A stretch of DNA of 64,000 nucleotides, taken from positions 2,588 to 66,587 of the forward strand of contig JAKVBI010000009.1 in the NCBI GenBank assembly GCA_022447545.1, read 5' to 3'. The notes beneath the pieces are model-generated. The model saw only the letters and a program-made list of their open reading frames with translations. It was not told the DNA's origin and did no database searches. This DNA is from Myxococcota bacterium (lineage in GTDB: Bacteria > Myxococcota_A > UBA9160 > SMWR01). Both the position numbers and the translations under genes were made by a program. Below, piece by piece: positions 47,283 through 55,924 of the stretch; positions within the stretch are counted from its first letter, which is position 1, and every line of letters starts with the position of its first letter.

Positions 47283-49352
47283 TCAACCCCTGGGCGTGTA
47301 CCAGATCGGGGAGGTCCAGGCGCGCTCCTGGATCAGCTTTGGGACATCAGGATCCTCGCATCCCCTTGGCTCCTGACCCTCGGGGAAGGCCAGGCACTGT
47401 CGGGTGCTCCAGCGGCAACTGGGGTTTTCCACGACTCGGGCGTAGTAGACCGCCGAGGCGCTCGCATCGAACTCGGGATCCGTCCATACCGCGCACAGGC
47501 TGTCGAATCCCGGACCTTTGGGGGTGCAGGTGTTCATGTCGACGGATGCACCGTTTTGTGGATCTCCGGCGACGTCGTGGATGCGCTGGTGGATGGTTCC
47601 GTCGGGAGCCGGCCAGCTCTTGATGATTTGAATGCGCTGGAGTTTTCCGCCGGGCAGGGCCTTGGTGCCCGGGTCCCGTGCTGCGGAGACGAGGAAGGTG
47701 GGGCTCTTGGCGTCCGCGGGCCGTCCCGAGAGGTCGCCTCCCATGGCAACACCATCGGCGTAGGCGGTCTCGATAAATCGGTCCGTGTTACATAGATCAG
47801 AGTCGTAGTTCCAGCCGGCGAAGAAACGGGGTTGAATACGCGGTCCACTGGTGCCGAAGCTCTCTCGATTCTTCAAGGCGTCGAAGAGCGCATCGCGTGA
47901 GTTTTCCGGCGCCCAGACGCCTACCAGGCCTCCGGGGTTCGCGGCGAGGGGGGACAGCGTCGTCATGTCGCCGTCCAGACGTCGTTGCGGGGTCGAATCG
48001 TTTGTGCCCGACCAGCCGTCGTAGCTCGCTTCCTGTACGTCCCCCAGGTTGGAGTTGTGGGCGTCGGTGCTGGCAATGAAGCCGAGTTTGAACGGGTTGA
48101 CGCCCAGACGAGCTTCCTCGCGCAGACCATCGGCCAGCGCGTACCGGACATAGTCGCGCTTGGAGATGCAGCCTTGGCTCATGAGAGCACCGGCTCCGAT
48201 GCCCTCTCCGCAGTCCTCCCATTCCACAGAAGCCGGTCGATAGCGCTCGAAGTCGCAGAGTTCGTCGGTTCCTCCCACGACGCCCGCCAGGCCGTTGCGG
48301 CACTCGGAATCGCCCTTGATCTGCATGATCTCGACCAGGGGCTCGAGTTCGGCACGCAACTTTACCCGGGCGATCTGCTGCTCTTCGGGCAGGTCCGAGT
48401 AGTCGATGTGGAACATGCGGCCATTCGAGAGATTCGAGTTGTGGGGGATGGAAACGACGTCGCAGCCGTTTCCCGCCTGGAGGCATTGTTCTCGCAGATC
48501 CTCCCACATGTCGTATTTGTCCGGGACGTCGGAGAACGAAATCGGATAGTCGATGGTCTGCGCATTGCGGAAGATGATGTTGCGATGGACTTTGGCCATG
48601 TCCGGAGTCGCGGTGTACTCGTAGGCATGGAAGGTGGTGAACGAACAGGCAGCGCTGCGGTCGTAGGCGCCTTCGGCAGCAGCTTTCGTGTCTGCCCAAA
48701 CATTGGTGTTCCACTGGCGGCAGAGTTCTCCTCGTTCACCGCAGAGCACCGGGTTGCGGGCGAACCTCCCGATGTCTCCGATGGAAGAGGCGCCAGAGCC
48801 CAGGGCCGCCATGCGCGCGCCGAGTTCTGCGGTCACGGCATTGCCTCCGAGGACGACGCCTTCGGGGAGTTGTATCTCTGCCTCGCCCCGGTACATCTTG
48901 CACGGCTGGGAGTCGAAGCTGGGTGAGTCGGGGGTGGTGCACAGCTTGACCTCTCCCAGGAATGCCGCGTGGTCGGTGACGGCTGCGAAGTCGAGAGGTC
49001 GCTCGAGTTGAATGTTCTGTGTGTCCTCGATGGAGGCATCGGGCGTGGGAATGGCCTGACCCTGGGCAAACCGGTAGGCGTCTCGGGCATTGGTGCGTGT
49101 GCCGAAGATGTAGGCGTCCATCGAAACGTCGGTATGGACGTGGAAATCGCCGAAGTAGGCGTTTCTCAGGGGGTTGTAGTCGGCGCAGGGCTCGCGCTGC
49201 TCGCTGTAGCCCGCTTCGAAGGTGGCAGGTCGATTGCCCGAGTGGGGGGCACTGGACTCGGCAACGGGCGGTTGACCACCGCAGGCCGACAGCCAGGCGA
49301 TGAGAGCGATCGTGTGATGAAGCCTCGGGTATCTGGCGTTCTTTTTTCGCAT
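47283..49352 (-). CDS. DUF3604 family lipoprotein
   Basis: A 689-residue exported protein. A hydrophobic N-terminus ends in a lipobox (AWLSAC followed by GG), so it should be a lipoprotein. The body begins with NAYFGDFHVHTDVSMDAY, the PHP-like metal-binding start of DUF3604, and later shows GFIASTDAHNSN with another histidine-aspartate pair. A metal-dependent hydrolase is likely but the substrate is unknown. I chose ATG 49352, because GGGAGGGAA lies just upstream; an ATG at 49367 adds five residues. It is divergent from the GH20 gene. Confidence 0.85.
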   Translation of the reverse strand: MRKKNARYPRLHHTIALIAWLSACGGQPPVAESSAPHSGNRPATFEAGYSEQREPCADYNPLRNAYFGDFHVHTDVSMDAYIFGTRTNARDAYRFAQGQAIPTPDASIEDTQNIQLERPLDFAAVTDHAAFLGEVKLCTTPDSPSFDSQPCKMYRGEAEIQLPEGVVLGGNAVTAELGARMAALGSGASSIGDIGRFARNPVLCGERGELCRQWNTNVWADTKAAAEGAYDRSAACSFTTFHAYEYTATPDMAKVHRNIIFRNAQTIDYPISFSDVPDKYDMWEDLREQCLQAGNGCDVVSIPHNSNLSNGRMFHIDYSDLPEEQQIARVKLRAELEPLVEIMQIKGDSECRNGLAGVVGGTDELCDFERYRPASVEWEDCGEGIGAGALMSQGCISKRDYVRYALADGLREEARLGVNPFKLGFIASTDAHNSNLGDVQEASYDGWSGTNDSTPQRRLDGDMTTLSPLAANPGGLVGVWAPENSRDALFDALKNRESFGTSGPRIQPRFFAGWNYDSDLCNTDRFIETAYADGVAMGGDLSGRPADAKSPTFLVSAARDPGTKALPGGKLQRIQIIKSWPAPDGTIHQRIHDVAGDPQNGASVDMNTCTPKGPGFDSLCAVWTDPEFDASASAVYYARVVENPSCRWSTRQCLAFPEGQEPRGCEDPDVPKLIQERAWTSPIWYTPRG

Positions 49353-49371
49353 GGCGTTCCCTCCCACTACT

Positions 49372-49405
49372 TGTACGGGGTGAAGGTCCCTGTATGGGGT
49401 TCAGG
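49372..49405. repeat. Imperfect direct repeat upstream of the DUF3604 gene
   Basis: TGTACGGGGTGAAGG (49372-49386) and TGTATGGGGTTCAGG (49391-49405) match at 12 of 15 positions, 19 bp apart. They lie within 55 bp of the DUF3604 start and could be a tandem regulator site. The rest of the 252-bp divergent region shows no clear promoter. Confidence 0.3.
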
Positions 49406-49604
49406 TTGTCGCGTCGCAGCGGATCCAAGGGGCCGCGAATGCGCCCGAGTGTACGCCAGGGGTCCGGAAAGGTGTACGAGAGAGTCGGGGCCCCCGTAAT
49501 TCGACAATGTGCGCGAGGCTCTTCGGGGCGCGGCGCTTGGCAGCGTTTCCGGTGTTTCGAGCGTTGCGGGTGCTGTCTCTGGCCATTCAGGTTAGCTTCG
49601 TCGA

Positions 49605-51779
49605 GTGAGGGTCCGAGAGCGCGCTGCAGTAGGACGAGGCGGGTTTCTCGCGGTCCTAACGTTGGGCTGCGTTGCCCTCGGTCCAGACTCTCTTTCTGCC
49701 CGTTCGTGGATCCCCCGGCCAGCCCAAGTGGAGAGCCACGCAGGGGATTGGGTCGTTCCGGATAGGCTTCGCGTTGCACTGGTGGGGGGCATCCCCGGTC
49801 GAGTGGAGCGTGCGCTGCTCCGCTGGCGCGATCGCGTGCTGGAACAGACGGGCAGCGCTCCGGAAGTCTTCATCACCCAGGGAAAATCTCCCGCCGATCT
49901 AACTGTTCGCATCGATTCTCCGGGGCCCGCGTATCCGCGCCTCGGGATCGACGAATCCTATCGACTCTCGGTCGGACACGAGGCGGTGGTCATTCACGCC
50001 GGCACCACCTACGGCGCATTGCATGCCTTGCAGACTCTCAGGCAACTCGTTCAGTCGTGTGGACAGGGGTTGTGCGTTCCACGGTTGGAGGTTCGCGATG
50101 CGCCTCGTTTTGCCTGGCGGGGTCTGATGATCGACGTCGTGCGCCACTGGATCGGGCCCGAGGCCATCGAGCGGCAGCTCGATGCCATGGCTGCGGTGAA
50201 AATGAACGTCCTGCACCTGCACTTGAGCGACGACCAGGGTTTTCGAGTCGAGAGTCACCGTTTTCCTGAACTCCACCGCAAGGGTTCCGACGGCCGATAC
50301 TTCCGGCAGGCGCAGATCCGAGACCTCGTGGAGTACGCGGCAGACCGGGGGATCCGAGTCGTTCCAGAGTTCGACCTGCCCGGCCACAGCCGGAGCTGGC
50401 AGATCGCCTACCCGGAGCTGGCCAGCCGCCCGAGTGCGAACGATCGCCTGTACGCGGCGGCCGGTCTGTTTTCGGATCCCATCGATCCCACCAAGGCATC
50501 GGTATACGTGTTTCTGAAACGGCTCATGGCAGAGCTCACGTCTCTCTTTCCCGACGAGTACTTCCACATGGGCGGAGATGAGGTGGATCCCAGCGCGTGG
50601 GAGGACAACGACGCGATCGTTCAGTTCATGGCCGACGAGAAGATCGCCGACTTTCAGCAGCTCCAGGCGTATTTCATTGGACGCTATGCCGAGATTCTTG
50701 GCGAACTCGGAAAGGTACCCGTGGGGTGGAACGACATTCTGAACAAGGCTCTGCCGAGTCACGTAGTTCTGCAGGTCTGGAACACCACGGAACTTCCTCG
50801 GTCTGCTTCGGAGCACCCCATCGTGGTCTCCATGAACTACTACCTCGACCACATGCGAAGCGCCGAATTCCACTATCGAAACGATCCCCTCGCGCTGACC
50901 CTGGGCGATTCGGGGTCCGAGGTGGTCGCCGAGCGGGTGCTGGGGGTCGAGGCGGCTTCTTGGGCGGAATTGAAGGACGAGAGCAACGTCGATCTCGTGA
51001 TCTGGCCCCGGACGATCGCCATCGCCGAGTCCATGTGGTCGCCACGCGAGACCATTGAGGAAGTGTCCAGCGGGGACCTCTACCGCAGGCTCGCCGTCGA
51101 GAGCACCCGTTTGGAGCGTTCGGGCCTACGGCACCGCATTCAGCAGCGCGACGCTCTGCTCCTTCTGGTGGGACCCGAGGGTCTTCCGGCTCTTGAAACC
51201 CTCGCCACCGCCGTCGAACCCGCGCCCTTCTATTCGTTTCGCGACTGGCAGGTGCTTGGAAGGATGGCTCTGCCATGGCTGTTCGACGAGCCTCCCGATG
51301 AGCCCACACCCCTACAGCCTTTCACCAGTGCCCTGGCCTACGAGAGCCTCGAAGCCACGCGTCTGCGTCAATGGGTGGACGATGAACTCACCCAGCCCGA
51401 AGATCCGCCTCGTTCCGAAGCGCTGCGGCGGGCTTTTCAGCGCTGGTCCGACAATCACGCCATCGTGTCCCCGATCATCGAAAAACACACGGATCTACTC
51501 GACGCAGGGGTACTGGAACTTTCCGAGGGCGTACGGGAGCTCGCCGATGCGGGCCTGGAACTCCTGGCGGCACGGCGCAGGCGAGAGCCGCTCCCCCGCC
51601 ACAGGCTCGACGCCATCGAGGACACCGTCGAGCGGTACGCGTCCCGTCCCTTCGAATACACCCGTGACTACCTTCAGTACAGCTTGTTCCAGATGTTCGG
51701 GTCTCGTGTATTGCGTCAACATCGCATTGCGATCCAGCCAGCAGTGGAGAGCTTGCTCGACGACGCACGCGGTTTTTGA
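49605..51779 (+). CDS. GH20 family beta-N-acetylhexosaminidase, exported
   Basis: A 724-residue glycosidase. A signal-like N-terminus (GFLAVLTLGCVALGPDSLSA) is followed by a GH20b domain (about 35-140) and the TIM barrel. Catalytic Asp325-Glu326 lie in FHMGGDEV, with HLHLSDDQGFR and VPEFDLPGHSRSW upstream, as in true GH20 enzymes that use the substrate acetamido group. The last 200 residues are helical and not typical of the family. It should release N-acetylglucosamine from chitin or glycan fragments. GTG 49605. Its stop is three bases from the convergent SGNH gene. Confidence 0.9.
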   Translation: MRVRERAAVGRGGFLAVLTLGCVALGPDSLSARSWIPRPAQVESHAGDWVVPDRLRVALVGGIPGRVERALLRWRDRVLEQTGSAPEVFITQGKSPADLTVRIDSPGPAYPRLGIDESYRLSVGHEAVVIHAGTTYGALHALQTLRQLVQSCGQGLCVPRLEVRDAPRFAWRGLMIDVVRHWIGPEAIERQLDAMAAVKMNVLHLHLSDDQGFRVESHRFPELHRKGSDGRYFRQAQIRDLVEYAADRGIRVVPEFDLPGHSRSWQIAYPELASRPSANDRLYAAAGLFSDPIDPTKASVYVFLKRLMAELTSLFPDEYFHMGGDEVDPSAWEDNDAIVQFMADEKIADFQQLQAYFIGRYAEILGELGKVPVGWNDILNKALPSHVVLQVWNTTELPRSASEHPIVVSMNYYLDHMRSAEFHYRNDPLALTLGDSGSEVVAERVLGVEAASWAELKDESNVDLVIWPRTIAIAESMWSPRETIEEVSSGDLYRRLAVESTRLERSGLRHRIQQRDALLLLVGPEGLPALETLATAVEPAPFYSFRDWQVLGRMALPWLFDEPPDEPTPLQPFTSALAYESLEATRLRQWVDDELTQPEDPPRSEALRRAFQRWSDNHAIVSPIIEKHTDLLDAGVLELSEGVRELADAGLELLAARRRREPLPRHRLDAIEDTVERYASRPFEYTRDYLQYSLFQMFGSRVLRQHRIAIQPAVESLLDDARGF

Positions 51780-51782
51780 CGG

Positions 51783-53399
51783 CTAGTCGGGCGCCGAGCC
51801 CATCGAATCTTCTCCCGGCGGTCGTTTGCCCGCAGTGCGGTCGATGACGAGTGCCCGTTGTTCGAAGAGTTTGTCGGCCATCGAGCGGTGCCCGAACGAG
51901 GTGGGGCGAAGATGGTCCCACCACAGGAATCCGGTATCGGCGCGCACCATCATAGATTCGTGCATGTCGATCACCGGAATGTCGTGTCGGTCACCGAATT
52001 CCTGTATCAATTCATGGTTGGCGGAGATTCGGGCTGCGATTCCCGCACTCGCGGGCCACACGCCGCGGCGGTCGTAGACCTCGTGACTGATGGGCTCCAG
52101 CACCAGGACCGTGTGGATGCCCCGGTGGCGGTTCTGGTGCATGAGGATCCCGAGAGAGTTGCGCAGTTTTTGGGTGTCTTTTCCGTTGTGGCCGAAGTTT
52201 GCCACGACGATGTCTGGTTTTAGTTCGTTCCAATTCTTCAGGTATAGCGGTAGGATCTTCCAGGCTACAGCCCCCGGAGTGGAGAGGTTGATGGTCTCGT
52301 AGCGAACGTCTCGAGAGGCTTCGTTGAGCCTCTCCTCGAAACGCTCCACCCAGACGTGTTCGAGTTTTTCTGCACCCGAACCCCAGGTCTGTGAACTCCC
52401 CAGGAACAGGATCCGCTGGGTGTTGGCGTCCTTCGTCTCCGAATGTTCCACAAGCAGGCGTTCGATGACCTCATCCGCTCCTTCGAAGGGATGATCCGCG
52501 CCGAGGTAGTCGACTTCATCGGGCGTTGGATAGATGGCGGCGAGGTAGTAGTGATCGATCGCTAGGAGAATCCACGCGAGGAGAGTGAGGAGAAACGAAA
52601 ACCCGACGATGTGAAGCGTTGAGCCGTCGGTCTGTCGCGAGGCGATCAGGCGATCGACCCCGACGATGATGAGCATGAGCACCGCGAACAAGATGCAAAA
52701 CGTGATCCACTGGTTGCGTTGATTCCGAAAATCCTCTCGAATCGGGGGGAGGCCGTCGGCCCGGTGGATCACCACATCATCGACCCATGCGGAAGCGCCT
52801 CCCGATCCGCGGAATCCGACCCGTCCACCTGGCGGTACCGCAATTTCGAAGGATCCAGCGGACTCTCCGTCAATCTCGACGTTCGCTCGAGAGCCTTCGA
52901 TCCGAAGGGACATGCGATGCCGTCCCGCGGCAAGGGTGGGGGACTCCATGATGACCCGGTGCGTGAACTCCCCGTCGCCGGTGCCCTCTACATATTGAGA
53001 TGGAAACGTCGCGTTGTGACTCACTCGCACTGCCGCAAAAGCGCTTTCTGTCACTCGAAACAGGAAAGACAGGTATTCGTCTTCGCCCAGGCCGAACTCG
53101 AAATCCGCAGATTCGAGCTCGATGGGATGCTTCGTCACGACCTGCTGGAACCCACCCCAGGTTCCCAACTGGAGGCGGTTCCGGTACAGGGCGTTTCGAC
53201 TCCTCGTGTAGGCCTGGGCGCCGATCACCGGCCGCTCGAGGCCGGTCTTGGTGCTTTCCAGGTGCGGCTTTCCATGAAGGGTGTTGTCTCGTTGGAGGTG
53301 GAGTTCGCTGAGGAAGAGCGCGGTCAGAGCTGCGAAGACACTGGGGAGCAGCAAGCGGGAAAGGGGCGATGAGATCTCCTGGCGAGCGGGGTTCTGCAT
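51783..53399 (-). CDS. Membrane SGNH/GDSL hydrolase with N-terminal lectin-like domain
   Basis: A 538-residue protein of unusual build. A membrane segment near residue 20, then a jelly-roll-like beta domain (about 80-220, resembling LamG/DUF1080 folds), two more hydrophobic segments (about 230-285), and a C-terminal SGNH hydrolase. SGNH blocks are ILFLGSSQTWGSGAEK (nucleophile Ser), INLSTPGAVAW, VANFGHNGKDT (Asn) and WWDHLRPTSFGHRSM (Asp/His). It may remove or add acyl groups on an envelope glycan (inference). ATG 53399. It sits at the downstream end of the leftward catabolic run. Confidence 0.75.
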   Translation of the reverse strand: MQNPARQEISSPLSRLLLPSVFAALTALFLSELHLQRDNTLHGKPHLESTKTGLERPVIGAQAYTRSRNALYRNRLQLGTWGGFQQVVTKHPIELESADFEFGLGEDEYLSFLFRVTESAFAAVRVSHNATFPSQYVEGTGDGEFTHRVIMESPTLAAGRHRMSLRIEGSRANVEIDGESAGSFEIAVPPGGRVGFRGSGGASAWVDDVVIHRADGLPPIREDFRNQRNQWITFCILFAVLMLIIVGVDRLIASRQTDGSTLHIVGFSFLLTLLAWILLAIDHYYLAAIYPTPDEVDYLGADHPFEGADEVIERLLVEHSETKDANTQRILFLGSSQTWGSGAEKLEHVWVERFEERLNEASRDVRYETINLSTPGAVAWKILPLYLKNWNELKPDIVVANFGHNGKDTQKLRNSLGILMHQNRHRGIHTVLVLEPISHEVYDRRGVWPASAGIAARISANHELIQEFGDRHDIPVIDMHESMMVRADTGFLWWDHLRPTSFGHRSMADKLFEQRALVIDRTAGKRPPGEDSMGSAPD

Positions 53400-53432
53400 C
53401 CTCGTGTCGAGATCCGCCCCCCGGTCGCGGTC

Positions 53433-54416
53433 TCAGCGTTCGAGCCGAGGCAGGACTTCGCTCTCAATCAAATGCAGGCTCTGCCAAGAGAGCACCGGGT
53501 CGAGGCCTCCCATGAGAGGATTCAGGGTGCAGGAGCCAGTAGGTCCCAGTTCTCGAAGTTTCTCAGCGAATTCATCGGGTGTGAAGACGGCGTACTGTCC
53601 CGAAGCGCGCAATTCGTCGACGTTGTCCACGGCGAAGTACGGAGCATCGGTGCCGGCATCCTCGATCCATTTCGCGTAGGCGTTCATCTCGTGCATGGCA
53701 TGCGGTGCGATCTGCGCCCAGGCGGCATCGGGATCCTGGGAAACGTGGATGAACGAATGAGGCAGGGTGGGCGGCAGGGGGCCGGGATCGGGCTTGCCCA
53801 GCTTGCGGAGTTCCTCCCGATAGATTTCGTGAAACGAGGGTGCGGTGGGAGCGAAACCATCGGCCATCCGTGCCGCTCGGCGGGCAGCCGGGGCGGAGCT
53901 TCCCCCGAGGAAGATCGGAGGGCGCGGGGTCTGGACGGGGCGGGGGGTGACGCGGACGGTCCGACCCTTCCACTCGAAGGGTTCGCCTGTCCAGGCCTTC
54001 TCGAGGAAGGGAACGATCTCTTCCATGTAGTCTCGACGATCGCTGAGCTTTTTCCCGAAGCCCTCGAACTCCTTGGCCACATAGCCACCGCTCAGGGTCG
54101 GAAACAGGCGGCCACCGCTGATCACGTCCACGATGGCCATGTCTTCTGCGATTCGAACGGGATCGTGCAGCGGCGCGATGAGCGCCGACAGGCAGATGCG
54201 AACCCGCTGAGTCCGAGCGGCGACTGCTCCTGCCATGACCAGAGGCGACGGGAGATAACCGTCGGGAGAGCCATGATGCTCGAGCAAGAGGATGGAGGCG
54301 AAACCCAGTCGGTCCGCCCACTCGCACTGATCCAGGGCGGTCTGACACAGTTCAGCGGAGGAGGCTTTCCCGAAACTCGGAGCGCGCAGGTCGTAGCGAA
54401 GGTTCAGAGAGGGCAT
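53433..54416 (-). CDS. LLM class (luciferase-like) flavin-dependent oxidoreductase
   Basis: A 327-residue F420- or FMN-dependent oxidoreductase. The TIM-barrel pattern is ADRLGFASILLLEHHGSP, RVRICLSALIAPLHDPVRIAEDMAIVDVISGGR, GGYVAKEFEGFGKKLSDRRDYMEE and PPIFLGGSS. I use ATG 54416, because the family normally starts just before this strand; a frame open to 54533 adds 39 unrelated residues. It follows the amidohydrolase by 52 bp on the minus strand and probably shares its transcript. Confidence 0.87.
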   Translation of the reverse strand: MPSLNLRYDLRAPSFGKASSAELCQTALDQCEWADRLGFASILLLEHHGSPDGYLPSPLVMAGAVAARTQRVRICLSALIAPLHDPVRIAEDMAIVDVISGGRLFPTLSGGYVAKEFEGFGKKLSDRRDYMEEIVPFLEKAWTGEPFEWKGRTVRVTPRPVQTPRPPIFLGGSSAPAARRAARMADGFAPTAPSFHEIYREELRKLGKPDPGPLPPTLPHSFIHVSQDPDAAWAQIAPHAMHEMNAYAKWIEDAGTDAPYFAVDNVDELRASGQYAVFTPDEFAEKLRELGPTGSCTLNPLMGGLDPVLSWQSLHLIESEVLPRLER

Positions 54417-54468
54417 GGCCTGGGCGTTCCCCTCGGGCTGGTTCGCGGAGTCTGCAACGAGTCCAGAA

Positions 54469-55815
54469 TCAGGCCGACGTCTTGTCTTCGAAAGGTGTCG
54501 AGAAGGCCGTGGACATCTGCTTGATGATGTCACCCACGGTGGCGTAGCCCAGGTTGTAATCCGACGGGGACTTGCCTCCCTTGCCCCCCATCGGTGTCAC
54601 GTCCACGTGGCTTGCCTGGGCACGCAGGGCTCCAACGGTGCACTGATCCTTGGGGATGTGCTGGAAGGGGTCGTACTTGAAGTGCTTCATGGTGTTCTGG
54701 TACGTGATCTTGTTGATTTCCTCGTCCGAGATGCCTTTCACGGACTCCCACAGGCGCTCGGGCGCGACCGGCCAGGTGGTATCCGAGTGCGGGTAGTCGC
54801 ACTCCCAGGTGATATTGTCGATCCCGATCAGGTCGCGTGTGGCCACGCCCACCGCATCGTCGATGAAGCAGGTAATGATGTGCTCTCGGAAGATATCGCT
54901 CGGCATCTTGCCATCGGGGAACGAATAGAGGGTCCAGGCGTTGTGGTGCTCGTACACGTAGTCCATGCGTTCCAGGCAATAGGGGATCCAACCCGTCCCG
55001 CCTTCGGAGAGTGCGATCTTGAGATCGGGGAACTTTCTCAGCGCCTGGCTGAAGACCAGTTCCACCGCACAGTTGTACAAACTGATCGGGGTGCTGGAGA
55101 TCATCACCTCGATGGGCGCGATGGTGTCCTGCAGATTCATGCCGGTGCCCGAGCCGATGTGGATGCACACGATCGTGCCCTCGTCGGAACAGGCCTGCCA
55201 GAAGGGGTCCCAATGGTCGCTGTGGATGCTCGGGTAGCCGAGTCCTCCGGGAGTGTCCGGGAAGGTGATGGCGTAACAGCCCTTCTTCGCCACCCTTCGC
55301 ACTTCGTCGGCCATCAGCTGGGGGTCCCACATCATCGGGAGGGCCAGCGGGATGAAACGGCCCGGGTAGGTGCCGCACCACTCGTCGATGTGCCAGTCGT
55401 TGTAGGCCCTGAGCATGGTGGTCGCGAGTTCGACCTCGTTGTTCTCCTTCACCTGTTTAGCGAAGAGCTCGCCGACGAAGCCTGGCACCGAGGGGAAGCA
55501 CAGCGAACCGAGCATGCCGTTGACGTTCATGTCGTCGATGCGTGCATCGATGTCGTAGCAGCCCTTGCGTAGCTGCTTCAGGGAGGTGGGCTCCATCCCG
55601 TACTCGTCGGCGGGGCGCCCTGCCACGGCATTGAGGCCGACATTGGGGATCTGTTTGCCTTCGAAGGTCCAGACGTCGACATCGCCATCCTTGTGGATGA
55701 GGCGAGGCGCACGGTCCTTCCAGCTGGCCGGGACATGGTTGTCCCACATGTTCGGCGGCTCACAGACGTGGTCGTCGACGCTCACGAGGATCATGTCTTC
55801 CATCTGCATGGCCAT
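54469..55815 (-). CDS. Amidohydrolase-2 family metal-dependent hydrolase
   Basis: A 448-residue TIM-barrel enzyme of the amidohydrolase-2 group (decarboxylases and hydrolases). It begins ILVSVDDHVCEPPNMWDNHVP, in which D-x-H is the first metal motif. Further metal-site candidates are in IVCIHIGSGTG and in WECDYPHSDTTWP, the terminal aspartate region. A GGAG site precedes ATG 55815. Members often occur in aromatic or steroid breakdown clusters, but the substrate here is unknown. Confidence 0.87.
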   Translation of the reverse strand: MAMQMEDMILVSVDDHVCEPPNMWDNHVPASWKDRAPRLIHKDGDVDVWTFEGKQIPNVGLNAVAGRPADEYGMEPTSLKQLRKGCYDIDARIDDMNVNGMLGSLCFPSVPGFVGELFAKQVKENNEVELATTMLRAYNDWHIDEWCGTYPGRFIPLALPMMWDPQLMADEVRRVAKKGCYAITFPDTPGGLGYPSIHSDHWDPFWQACSDEGTIVCIHIGSGTGMNLQDTIAPIEVMISSTPISLYNCAVELVFSQALRKFPDLKIALSEGGTGWIPYCLERMDYVYEHHNAWTLYSFPDGKMPSDIFREHIITCFIDDAVGVATRDLIGIDNITWECDYPHSDTTWPVAPERLWESVKGISDEEINKITYQNTMKHFKYDPFQHIPKDQCTVGALRAQASHVDVTPMGGKGGKSPSDYNLGYATVGDIIKQMSTAFSTPFEDKTSA

Positions 55816-55924
55816 ATCGGATCTCCTGGTTGGGCTGGCAATTTGCTGATTATACGTCAGATTTGAGGTCTGCTGTGCTCTGATGGGCCCAATGTTCGGT
55901 GTCCAGCGGGCCGTTCGCGGGGGG

